A stretch of 36,364 nucleotides of DNA from Candidatus Omnitrophota bacterium (lineage in GTDB: Bacteria; Omnitrophota; Gorgyraeia; VGKH01): positions 1-36,364 of the forward strand of contig VGKH01000010.1 in NCBI GenBank assembly GCA_016867135.1. The letters are read 5' to 3'. Position numbers and translations under genes: made by a program. Below are positions 25,310-32,514 of the stretch, piece by piece. Position 1 is the first letter of the stretch, and every line of letters starts with the position of its first letter. A model generated the notes under the pieces. It ran no database searches, was not told the DNA's origin, and saw only the letters and a list, made by a program, of their open reading frames with translations.

Positions 25310-26076
25310 ATATTGCTGGATTCTATCCCAAAAAATTCTTAGGGCAGAATTTCCTCTTTGACGATAATATCAAATCTAAAATTATCCAGGCCTGTAATCT
25401 ATCCGGAGAAGATTTTGTCTTAGAGATAGGGCCGGGCACAGGGGCTCTCACCAAGGAACTGGTTAAAATTGCTAAAGGCGTCGTCGCTGTCGAAAAGGAT
25501 ATAAGGCTTTTTCAAATACTTTGCTCAACGCTGGGGGAGTATTTAAATCTTTCCATCGTTAATCAGGACATACTTAAATATCGCATAAGCCAGTCAAACA
25601 CCAAAGTCATCGGCAATATTCCTTATAACATATCATCGCCCATCATTGAACATCTCATAAATCAGAAAGAAAAAATAAGCGTAATTTATATCAGCCTCCA
25701 GAAAGAACTCGCCCAAAGGATAATCGCCAAGCCCGGGGGCAAAGACTACGGCTCGCTTAGCCTTTTTGTGCAGTATCACACTAGCCCCTCTATAAAGTTC
25801 ATTATAAAAAGCGGAAGTTTTAAGCCCCGGCCAAAAGTAGATTCTGCCTTTGTCGAGCTTCTAATAAGGAAAACTCCCGCGGTTAGCGTTAAAGACGAGG
25901 AGACATTATTTAAGATAATCCGCGCCGCATTCGGCCAACGCAGGAAAATGATATCCAATACTTTGAAGGCATTCTTAAGCGCCGAGAAAATTTGCCAGAC
26001 CGGCATTAGCCCAAGCATTCGGCCTGAAGATCTAAGCCTGCAGGATTTCGCCAAGTTGGCAGATTTGGCTGGTTGA
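25306..26076 (+). CDS. rsmA: 16S rRNA dimethyladenosine (A1518/A1519) transferase
   Basis: 256 aa. It has the RsmA/KsgA start PKKFLGQNFLFD, SAM motif I EIGPGTGALTKEL, and the catalytic motif GNIPYNISSPI. The C-terminal region has FKPRPKVDSAFV and FGQRRKMISNTL. It dimethylates two adjacent adenines near the 3' end of 16S rRNA. The gene overlaps pdxA by 4 nt and ends the conserved block. Confidence 0.96.
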   Translation: MNIAGFYPKKFLGQNFLFDDNIKSKIIQACNLSGEDFVLEIGPGTGALTKELVKIAKGVVAVEKDIRLFQILCSTLGEYLNLSIVNQDILKYRISQSNTKVIGNIPYNISSPIIEHLINQKEKISVIYISLQKELAQRIIAKPGGKDYGSLSLFVQYHTSPSIKFIIKSGSFKPRPKVDSAFVELLIRKTPAVSVKDEETLFKIIRAAFGQRRKMISNTLKAFLSAEKICQTGISPSIRPEDLSLQDFAKLADLAG

Positions 26077-26091
26077 TAAAAGAAAGGAATT

Positions 26092-26421
26092 ATGGACTTA
26101 AAACAAATCATCGAACGTTTCAGCGCATTAAATATTCAAGAGAAAAGGACCATTGAGGAAGAATACGTTGAAATTGTGGTCTTAACTAAAGAGGTTGCTG
26201 AGTGGAGCCAAGTAGCAAGCGAGTTTTTTGGCCCGGCGATAAAACCCACCGGCGCAAAACCCGATCAGGAATCGCTTCAGCTGACGCAGTCATTCGGCGG
26301 GATCCGCGATAACCAAACTCTTTTTAAAAAAGAACTTGATGGCAAAACCGCGATAGCGATGTTTTGGCCCTGGCAGGACGGAGTTCATACTACGTTAAAA
26401 ATGTTCGTTTTGCCTGCATAG
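26092..26421 (+). CDS. Uncharacterised 109-aa protein
   Basis: Not recognised. It is soluble in character, with no signal peptide or membrane segment and no cysteines. The first 50 residues are charged and helical (LKQIIERFSALNIQEKRTIEEEYVE), the rest mixed, ending in MFWPWQDGVHTTLKMFVLPA. AAAGGA precedes the ATG by about 7 nt, and codon use looks like its neighbours. It lies 15 nt after rsmA and 24 nt before a radical SAM gene, so cotranscription with either is likely. Confidence 0.65.
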   Translation: MDLKQIIERFSALNIQEKRTIEEEYVEIVVLTKEVAEWSQVASEFFGPAIKPTGAKPDQESLQLTQSFGGIRDNQTLFKKELDGKTAIAMFWPWQDGVHTTLKMFVLPA

Positions 26422-26445
26422 CCAATCTTCAGAACAATTTAGCCA

Positions 26446-27765
26446 ATGCAGATGAAGAAAGATATAGCCTTAAACCAAGAATATATCACTGGATGGGGGA
26501 GATTTTTCTTAGAAATCCGCATGGGGCTAGCTATAGCATTCAAGTATCTTGCCCGGATCATAAGCGGGGAGATAACCTTAAGGCAATACGTAATTTTTTT
26601 AAAGCGGATTAAGCTTTTATCAGAAGTCTTAAGATATAATAAGGCAGTCCGTATCAATGGAGCATACAAGATCCATCTTTACCTTCCGGCATTTCCTTCC
26701 CAGGCATTCTATAAAGCCATAGACAAATTCCTGATTTTGGACGAGGGCACCATTCCCATGAGTGTGGTGTTTTCTATGACCAAGGCCTGCGGGTATCATT
26801 GCCAGCATTGCTATCAAAAAAACGATGGCGGAGAGGATCTGGATATTGATAAGCTCATTAAGGTCGCCAGGGATATCCAGGATATCGGTGTGGGCCTATT
26901 TGATATTGAGGGCGGGGAGCCGCTCTTAAGATTTGACAGGCTCCTTACCCTTATCCAAAGCATTGATGAAAGAAGCGAAATTTGGATAAATACCACGGGG
27001 CATACTTTGACTCCGGAAAAGGCGCTGCAATTAAGACAGGCAGGACTTTTCGGGGCTATGATTTCCATTCATCACTGGTTGCCCGAAAAGCACAATGAAT
27101 ACGTCGCCTATAAAGGGGCGTTTGAAATTTCCGTAAACGCAGTACGGATGTTCCAGAGCGTGGGCGTTAATACGGTGATTAACTGCGTTCCTTCGCTGGA
27201 AATGCTTAACGATAATGGCTTGGATAAGATTATGGGGCTTGCAAGAGGGCTTAATTGCAGTTTTGTCCAGATTATCCACGAAAAACCATCGGGGGGATGG
27301 ATTGCAAGAGGCAATACCTTGATGGAAAAGGATATTTTAGCCAGTCTTTGCAAAGCGCATATAGAATTCAATACAAAAAAATTCTTTAGGGATTTCCCAT
27401 CGTTATCTATGCAGGTATTCGAAGCATCGGATTCTGCCTTCGGCTGCACTGCCGGAGGCATTGAAAGATTTTATATCAATGCAAATGGCGAAGTCCAGCC
27501 TTGCGAGTTCCTGAATGTTTCTTTCGGTAATGTCCAAGAAGAAGACTTTATGGATATTTATAAAAGGATGAGGCAAAGGTTCAAAAGGCCGGGTCTGAAT
27601 TGGCTTTGCAATACTGAAAATGCCTCGGTGTTTAATTGCGTCAGGCAATACAACATCGGTTCTCTGCCTATAAAACATGATAAGGCATATCAAATAATAA
27701 ATGATTTGAACCCTGGAGGGGAAGTCCCTCTTTATAAAAAAATGCGGCTCTGCGAGAAGCTCTGA
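26446..27765 (+). CDS. Radical SAM/SPASM domain protein
   Basis: 439 aa. A 100-residue N-terminal extension with a possible amphipathic membrane segment (GLAIAFKYLARIISG) precedes the radical SAM motif C115-G-Y-H-C119-Q-H-C122. GGEPLL follows about 30 residues later. The C-terminal part has C-TAGG-IERFYINANGEVQPCEFLN, LNWLC and FNC, a SPASM-type set of cysteines for auxiliary iron-sulfur clusters. Such enzymes modify peptides, lipids or other substrates; the substrate cannot be told here. No obvious precursor peptide gene is adjacent, unless the 109-aa neighbour is a partner. Confidence 0.87.
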   Translation: MQMKKDIALNQEYITGWGRFFLEIRMGLAIAFKYLARIISGEITLRQYVIFLKRIKLLSEVLRYNKAVRINGAYKIHLYLPAFPSQAFYKAIDKFLILDEGTIPMSVVFSMTKACGYHCQHCYQKNDGGEDLDIDKLIKVARDIQDIGVGLFDIEGGEPLLRFDRLLTLIQSIDERSEIWINTTGHTLTPEKALQLRQAGLFGAMISIHHWLPEKHNEYVAYKGAFEISVNAVRMFQSVGVNTVINCVPSLEMLNDNGLDKIMGLARGLNCSFVQIIHEKPSGGWIARGNTLMEKDILASLCKAHIEFNTKKFFRDFPSLSMQVFEASDSAFGCTAGGIERFYINANGEVQPCEFLNVSFGNVQEEDFMDIYKRMRQRFKRPGLNWLCNTENASVFNCVRQYNIGSLPIKHDKAYQIINDLNPGGEVPLYKKMRLCEKL

Positions 27766-27779
27766 TAAGGCTCTTGCGC

Positions 27780-27808
27780 TTGATTTTTAAGCCCGCTTAA
27801 GATAGAAT
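27780..27808 (+). promoter_or_regulatory. Predicted promoter for the membrane-protein cluster
   Basis: TTGATT at 27780-27785 and TAGAAT at 27803-27808 with a 17-nt spacer, each one or two bases from consensus. It lies 22 nt before ATG 27831 and its AAGGAGG ribosome binding site (27820-27826), leaving a very short leader. Confidence 0.55.
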
Positions 27809-27830
27809 AGACAACAAAAAGGAGGTAGGT

Positions 27831-28208
27831 ATGGTTCCAAAATGGATAAAGCCATTTTATATCTTCGCCGGTTTGGTTGACGCGATATTCGGTATTTTGT
27901 TTGTTTCCATCCCGCTTGAGATCTTTAAGGCGGTAAATATCCCGCCGCCAAATCATCTTGGGTATATTCAGTTTTCAGGATGCCTGTTAATCGTCTTCGG
28001 CATAATGTTTTTTAATATCGCCGCCAACCCCGTTGCCAACAGAAATCTGATTATTTACGGAGTATTGCTGAAGATATCTTACTGTAGCGTGGTATTTTCC
28101 TATTGGTTGACCAAAGGTTTGCCTTCAATGTGGGTTTATTTTGCGTTTATGGATTTAGGATTCCTGCTGATGTTCTTGTTGTCGGCAAAGGCGTTGAAAA
28201 AAACCTAG
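27831..28208 (+). CDS. Small four-helix membrane protein, uncharacterised
   Basis: 125 aa. Four hydrophobic segments are visible (about 10-28, 45-64, 73-92, 100-118) in a compact protein starting MVPKWIKPFYIFAGLVDAIFGILF. A strong AAGGAGG precedes it. There are no catalytic motifs. It opens a run of membrane and envelope genes up to 30669. The family is not recognised with certainty. Confidence 0.75.
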   Translation: MVPKWIKPFYIFAGLVDAIFGILFVSIPLEIFKAVNIPPPNHLGYIQFSGCLLIVFGIMFFNIAANPVANRNLIIYGVLLKISYCSVVFSYWLTKGLPSMWVYFAFMDLGFLLMFLLSAKALKKT

Positions 28209-28229
28209 AAATCAATTTAATTAAAATAT

Positions 28230-29147
28230 ATGTTATGTAAAAAACATAGTGAGACAGATACGCTCTATTATTGCATGGGCTGCGGCGGATATTTCTGCCA
28301 GGAGTGCGTTGATGTACACGAAGGCAGTGTTAGCCTGCCCTATACTTGCCGGGCTTGCGGAGGAAAATGTGAGAGGATGGTTCGCGAGGAATCTAGCTTG
28401 GAGGCAGCTCAGTCAGAAGCCTCTGGAGCGCGAGAAATAGAACCTCCGACCACGGCAACTTCATTTTGGCAAGAATTCATACCTTCTTTTGCTTATCCTT
28501 TCAGAAATAAGGGGGCATTGTTGCTTTTGGTCGGTTCGGTTTTCTTTGCTGTTTTCTTTTTCATCGCCAGAACAGCCTCTCTTTTTGGGCTGCCCTTGTT
28601 ATTGATTTTAATCAGCTATTTGCTTGAGTACATGCTCACTGTCCTGGAGGCTTCGGCATATGGAAGCGACCAGCCTCCGGAGTTTCCGGCAATCAGCGAT
28701 TGGACGGAGATGGTATTCGGCCCGCTTTTTCTTATTATCCTTGCGGCGGCATTTTGCTATGCCCCAGCCATCGTATATCTTCTTAAAATGCAAAGCATTG
28801 ATTCGATTTTCTGGTTATTGCTATTTCTGGGCCAGTTTTTTTATCCGATGATGTTCTTGATTATAGCTATGACCGGGAAATTCGTTGCCCTTAACCCTTT
28901 TGTCATTATCAGCTCCATATTAAAGGCTCCTACCCAGTACATTGTTATAGTCGCCATGTTTTTCGCCATTTCTTATCTGCGAAATATTTCACAAGTATTC
29001 TTGAACAAAATTCCGTTTTTGGGATTTTTTATCGGAGAGTTCATCGCTTTTTATTTTCTTATTGTCCAGATGCGTTTAATGGGTGTTTATTATAGATGTA
29101 ACGAAGAAAGTTTTTCAGGTATTCCAAATGCAAGGAGAGCACAATGA
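28230..29147 (+). CDS. Polytopic membrane protein with N-terminal B-box-like zinc ribbon
   Basis: 305 aa. Residues 1-50 hold a dense metal-binding array: C3, H6, C15, C18, C23, C26, H30, C40, C43, C47, similar to B-box/zinc-ribbon modules. A charged linker (about 50-75) follows, then about six hydrophobic segments from 90 to 290. The membrane part, with GSDQPPEFPAISDW in a loop, resembles DUF4013-like polytopic proteins, a loose similarity. The substrate is unknown; the cytosolic zinc domain may recruit a partner. It starts 21 nt after the preceding gene and overlaps the next by 4 nt. Confidence 0.75.
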   Translation: MLCKKHSETDTLYYCMGCGGYFCQECVDVHEGSVSLPYTCRACGGKCERMVREESSLEAAQSEASGAREIEPPTTATSFWQEFIPSFAYPFRNKGALLLLVGSVFFAVFFFIARTASLFGLPLLLILISYLLEYMLTVLEASAYGSDQPPEFPAISDWTEMVFGPLFLIILAAAFCYAPAIVYLLKMQSIDSIFWLLLFLGQFFYPMMFLIIAMTGKFVALNPFVIISSILKAPTQYIVIVAMFFAISYLRNISQVFLNKIPFLGFFIGEFIAFYFLIVQMRLMGVYYRCNEESFSGIPNARRAQ

Positions 29148-29965
29148 AGAAGATATCATTTCTTTTTATAGCCGCAAGCTTGCTACTTTTATTAAATCCC
29201 ATTAGCTCTATCGCAGAAGATATAATCAGAAAAACCGTGCTTGTGTCTTTTACCGACTGCGCAGATTTTGAGGGAAGCGTAGGGTCGCCCATAACAAGCG
29301 TTGAACAGCTGATATATTATGTGGGAGATGAAGAGGTGGCCAGGTTTTGCATAGACCTCCATTTTAATATTACAAAAAAAAGAGGCGCTGTTCCCGATGG
29401 GACTGCCACCGAATATTTTGAGAATGGCCAGGTAAAATTCAGGGAAGATTTTAAAGACAATATGCGCCAGGGAGAGGCAATTGAATATTTTGAAGACGGC
29501 AAGACCAAGCAGTCGCTTAATTTCCTGGATGATAAGCTTGAAGGCGTGCGCACTACTTTCTATCCCACCGGTAGATTATCCGCAGAGATTATGTATAAAT
29601 CAGGGCAACAAAACGGCATAGCCAAGAGGTATTTTCCGGAAGGCGGCCTCGCCCAGGAAAGCACTTATAAAGACGGAAAGATGGAAGGGCCGTTAAAAAC
29701 CTACTATCAAAACGGACAATTGCAGCGCCAGGCAACTGTTAAAGACCTGCACGATGTCGGCATAAGCAAACATTATTATGAAAACGGGCAATTGCAGGCA
29801 GAATTTGATAATGACCAGAAATCCATAAGCAAGGTCTACTACGAAGACGGCTCGATCCACGGGATTATTAATTACAATGAGAACGGCAAAGTTGTCGGCC
29901 GGGAATACGACCGCCATGGCAATCTGGTCAATGAAGAGGTAATGGATAGGCCGCCATCAGAGTAA
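29144..29965 (+). CDS. Secreted YwqK/MORN-like repeat protein
   Basis: 273 aa. A clear signal peptide (MKKISFLFIAASLLLLLNPISSIA) is followed by a short unique region with two cysteines and then about eight repeats of roughly 22-24 residues. The repeat core is Y-F/Y-x-N/D-G-Q/x-L/V...G, as in ATEYFENGQVKF, KTYYQNGQLQRQ and KHYYENGQLQAE. These are MORN-like repeats of the family often annotated YwqK antitoxin. No toxin gene is adjacent, so the antitoxin name should not be taken as function here. It overlaps its neighbours at both ends (ATGA, TAATG). Confidence 0.82.
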   Translation: MKKISFLFIAASLLLLLNPISSIAEDIIRKTVLVSFTDCADFEGSVGSPITSVEQLIYYVGDEEVARFCIDLHFNITKKRGAVPDGTATEYFENGQVKFREDFKDNMRQGEAIEYFEDGKTKQSLNFLDDKLEGVRTTFYPTGRLSAEIMYKSGQQNGIAKRYFPEGGLAQESTYKDGKMEGPLKTYYQNGQLQRQATVKDLHDVGISKHYYENGQLQAEFDNDQKSISKVYYEDGSIHGIINYNENGKVVGREYDRHGNLVNEEVMDRPPSE

Positions 29966-30669
29966 TGGAAGATTCAAGATTCCAGATCAAAAAACAACCA
30001 ATCAATCTTTTTAGCCCATCGGTTGTATTTCTTATCGCGGTGAATCTTTTCCCGTTTTTTGGCATTTTCTTCCTTGGGTGGACAGTTTTTTCAATTATCT
30101 TTCTTTATTGGTTTGAGAATATAATCGTCGGCGTTTTTAATGTCGGCAGGATGATTTTTTGCGCCGTCAAAGACCCTAAGGAAAATATCGGCAAACTTTT
30201 TCTTATCCCGTTTTTCTGCGCCCACTATGGGATGTTTACTGCGGTGCATGGGGTATTTGTAATTTTTCTTTTCGGCATGCCTGAGTTTAAGGGGACGGCT
30301 CCAAACTTTGAGCTGGTCATGTCTTTAATACAAAAACAGCGAATCAGCGAAGCAGCGCTTTTTATTTTCTTAAGCCACGCGTTTTCATTTTTCTGGAATT
30401 ATCTAAAGAAAGGGGAATTCCGCAGGGCAAATCTGGGCCTGCTGTTATTTTCGCCTTACCAGAGGATTGTTCTTTTGCATGTAAGCATTCTTTTCGGCGG
30501 ATTCCTTTTGATGGCGCTGGGCTCGCCGATAGTCGGGCTTTGTTTTTTCATTATTTTAAAGATTTTTATGGATTTAAGAGCCCATATTAAGGAACATAGA
30601 AAAATTGCCACTCAAGAGGAAAAGCGGGATAATGTTTCCATGGATGAGCCTTGGAAAGTAAAAAGTTAA
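29965..30669 (+). CDS. DUF6498-like integral membrane protein
   Basis: 234 aa with about six hydrophobic segments. Recognisable features are FYWFENIIVGVFNVGRMIF-type sequence near residue 45 (here LYWFENIIVGVFNVGRM), PFFCAHYGMFTAVHGVF, LFLSHAFSFFWNYL and a late LHVSILFGGF, the pattern of DUF6498 proteins. Function unknown. It starts on the stop codon of the YwqK-repeat gene. Its last codons (after EPW) lie inside an A/T-rich inverted repeat, so the extreme C-terminus may derive from a repeat insertion. Confidence 0.75.
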   Translation: MEDSRFQIKKQPINLFSPSVVFLIAVNLFPFFGIFFLGWTVFSIIFLYWFENIIVGVFNVGRMIFCAVKDPKENIGKLFLIPFFCAHYGMFTAVHGVFVIFLFGMPEFKGTAPNFELVMSLIQKQRISEAALFIFLSHAFSFFWNYLKKGEFRRANLGLLLFSPYQRIVLLHVSILFGGFLLMALGSPIVGLCFFIILKIFMDLRAHIKEHRKIATQEEKRDNVSMDEPWKVKS

Positions 30670-30757
30670 AAGTAAAAAGGTAAAAATACAAGGTAAAATT
30701 AAAAACTTTTGACTTTTTCCTTGTGGTTTTTACTTTTTCCTTTTTAGTTTTTACTTT
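30655..30757. repeat. A/T-rich inverted repeat, copy 1
   Basis: Left arm 30655-30693 and right arm 30718-30757 are complementary over most of 39 nt (AAAGTAAAAAG... / ...TTTTTACTTT, with CAAGG/CCTTG at the inner end). The purine/pyrimidine asymmetry between arms is extreme. Shares the AGTAAAAAGGTAAAA core with the copy at 31915-32026. Confidence 0.75.
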
Positions 30758-30785
30758 AAAGTAATTGTTTAAAAAGAGGAGCAAT

Positions 30786-30866
30786 ATGGATGAAAAGAAG
30801 AAATGGCTCGTGGTTGGTTCTATATGGGTAGTAGCGATAATCGTTTTTATTGCGAGAATGAGATAG
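30786..30866 (+). CDS. 26-aa single-helix membrane peptide
   Basis: MDEKKKW followed by LVVGSIWVVAIIVFIA and RMR: a charged N-terminus, one helix of about 16 residues and a basic tail. AGAGGAG precedes the ATG by about 6 nt. Its TAG stop is separated by a single base from the GTG start of the msrBA gene, so it may couple that gene's translation. Not recognised in any family; too short for homology to be judged by eye. Alternatively it is only a translated leader. Confidence 0.6.
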   Translation: MDEKKKWLVVGSIWVVAIIVFIARMR

Positions 30867-30867
30867 C

Positions 30868-31890
30868 GTGAAGGCAGCAGTAAATACAATTCTGATTCTT
30901 GCTTTCCTTTTAGTAGGAGGTATTTCAATGGCCGCAGAAAAAATCAAGATTTTTGACGTGAAATCCAATTCAATAATTGAGGTAGAGAAAGTCTATAAGA
31001 CCGATGCCCAGTGGCAAAAGATCCTTACCCCTGAGCAATTCAAGGTCACCCGGCAAAAAGGCACTGAAGTCGCGTTTAGTAAAACCTGTCCCATTCCTCC
31101 TAAGGGTGGCGCAGGGATTTATCAATGTGTTTGCTGTGGCACGGATTTATTCAAGTATGAAAATAAATTTGAATCAGGCACCGGCTGGCCGAGTTTCTGG
31201 GAGCCGGTGTCAAAATTGAATGTAAGATTGGAAGCTGATGAAAGTTTTGGTATGATGCGTACCGAGGTCAACTGCGCTCGCTGCGGCGCGCATCTGGGCC
31301 ATGTCTTTGATGATGGCCCGCCGCCAACGGGAAAACGCTATTGCATCAATACCGTGGCGTTGAAGCTGGCAATGATGGATAATATTGCCAGGACTGAAAA
31401 TAAGACCGAACGCGCCATCTTTGCCGCAGGTTGTTTCTGGGGAGTTGAGGCAGCTTTTAGAGAGCTGCTTAATAAAGGTGTGATTTCCACCCGCGTCGGA
31501 TATAGCGGCGGGCATACCAGTAATCCTACTTACGAAACGGTATCGTCCCACACAACCGGACACGCCGAATCGGTAGAAGTTGCTTATGTTCCCAAGAAAA
31601 TATCTTACGATGATTTACTAAGAGTTTTCTGGAGTATTCATGATCCCACAACTCTAGACCGCCAGGGGCCGGATGTGGGTTCGCAATACCGCTCGGTGAT
31701 TTTTTACACGTCAGAAGAACAGAAAAAGCTTGCGACTGAATCCAAGGAGAAATTGAATAAATCAAAAAAATATAATGGTAAGATTGTCACTGAGATTGTC
31801 CCGCTATCGGAATTTTATCAGGCAGAAGGATATCATCAGCAGTATTTCCAGAAGAAAGGGATAAAGCCAACCTGTCATATCCCGAAGTAG
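30868..31890 (+). CDS. msrBA: Peptide methionine sulfoxide reductase MsrB-MsrA fusion, signal-peptide form
   Basis: 340 aa from GTG 30868, with an N-terminal signal sequence (VKAAVNTILILAFLLVGGISMA). MsrB comes first: zinc-binding pairs in CVCCG and CARCG, SGTGWPSFWEP, and the catalytic Cys in RYCINTVAL. MsrA follows with the catalytic GCFWGVE, GYSGGHTSNPTYE, HDPTTLDRQGPDVGSQYRS and YHQQYFQKKG. Together they reduce both sulfoxide epimers of methionine. A second start at ATG 30928 (residue 21) has a much better ribosome binding site and would give a 320-aa cytosolic enzyme. Fused secreted forms are known in envelope oxidant repair. Confidence 0.93.
   Translation: MKAAVNTILILAFLLVGGISMAAEKIKIFDVKSNSIIEVEKVYKTDAQWQKILTPEQFKVTRQKGTEVAFSKTCPIPPKGGAGIYQCVCCGTDLFKYENKFESGTGWPSFWEPVSKLNVRLEADESFGMMRTEVNCARCGAHLGHVFDDGPPPTGKRYCINTVALKLAMMDNIARTENKTERAIFAAGCFWGVEAAFRELLNKGVISTRVGYSGGHTSNPTYETVSSHTTGHAESVEVAYVPKKISYDDLLRVFWSIHDPTTLDRQGPDVGSQYRSVIFYTSEEQKKLATESKEKLNKSKKYNGKIVTEIVPLSEFYQAEGYHQQYFQKKGIKPTCHIPK
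30915..30920 (+). promoter_or_regulatory. Internal ribosome binding site for the short MsrBA form
   Basis: AGGAGG lies 7 nt before ATG 30928, inside the signal-peptide codons. The GTG at 30868 has no comparable site. This sequence may drive an alternative cytosolic MsrBA starting MAAEK. Confidence 0.55.
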
Positions 31891-31914
31891 GTAGGAGTTG
31901 ATAGGTAGACGTAG

Positions 31915-32026
31915 AAAGTAAAAAGTAAGAAGAAAAAAGTAAAAAGTGAAAGTAAAAAGGTAAAAGTTCATAAACTTTTTACTTTTAACTTTTGGTTTTT
32001 CCTTTTTTCTTTTTCGTTTTTACTTA
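31915..32026. repeat. A/T-rich inverted repeat, copy 2
   Basis: A purine-rich left arm (31915-31968) of AAAGTAAAAAGT-type repeats faces a pyrimidine-rich right arm (31973-32026) of ACTTTTTACTTTT type. The inner core (AAAAGTT/AACTTTT around TCATA) is perfect. Same family as 30655-30757; the two copies bracket the small peptide and msrBA genes. Confidence 0.75.
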
Positions 32027-32054
32027 TTTTCTAATAGTAGGTAGGGAGAAAATA

Positions 32055-32468
32055 ATGAATAAGCAGTGCAGGGATTGTTCAGCATATAAAAGATGCCAGG
32101 ATAGCTACGCCTCTTGGATATTTTTCGCCATCGGCCTGGTTGCCACCATCGCGGTGCGCGTGGTGACGGTGCTGGCGCATTTAGATCCGGTTTACGGCAA
32201 GATTGCCTGGTATGTGGGCGTAGGCGGATTTTTTGTCTTTTTTGCCTACAAATATGCCATAAACCAGTCGCTGACAAAATTGGTGGCAAAAAATAATTTG
32301 ATCGATAAGGTATCCGGTAAGAAAGAATTAAGCCATGATGAGGCGCGGCTTATCGGCAAGATCCTCTGCGAATTAAGCTCAAATAAGGAAAGGATGAATT
32401 ATTTTTTCATCTTTGCCGTCTCAGCGATAGCTCTTGTCATAGCGATATATTTCGATTTTATAAAGTAG
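32055..32468 (+). CDS. Small membrane protein with N-terminal Cys motif, uncharacterised
   Basis: 137 aa from ATG 32055, which has AGGGAGA 6-10 nt upstream. The frame is open back to 31992, but that stretch translates the A/T-rich repeat. The N-terminus has C5, C8 and C14 (CRDCSAYKRC), a possible metal or redox site. About three membrane helices follow (roughly 20-40, 50-68, 112-134), with a soluble middle. Not recognised. Confidence 0.72.
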   Translation: MNKQCRDCSAYKRCQDSYASWIFFAIGLVATIAVRVVTVLAHLDPVYGKIAWYVGVGGFFVFFAYKYAINQSLTKLVAKNNLIDKVSGKKELSHDEARLIGKILCELSSNKERMNYFFIFAVSAIALVIAIYFDFIK

Positions 32469-32514
32469 CCCAATTTAAATTTAGACGGGTTCTGTAACCA
32501 ATAGTTATTAGAAA

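Noticed and set aside
29144-29965. Toxin-antitoxin locus suggested by YwqK similarity
   Set aside because: The protein is secreted, no toxin gene is adjacent, and the repeat family occurs in many unrelated contexts.
31992-32054. 21-residue extension of the CxxC membrane protein
   Set aside because: The extension translates the pyrimidine arm of an A/T-rich inverted repeat, while ATG 32055 has its own ribosome binding site.
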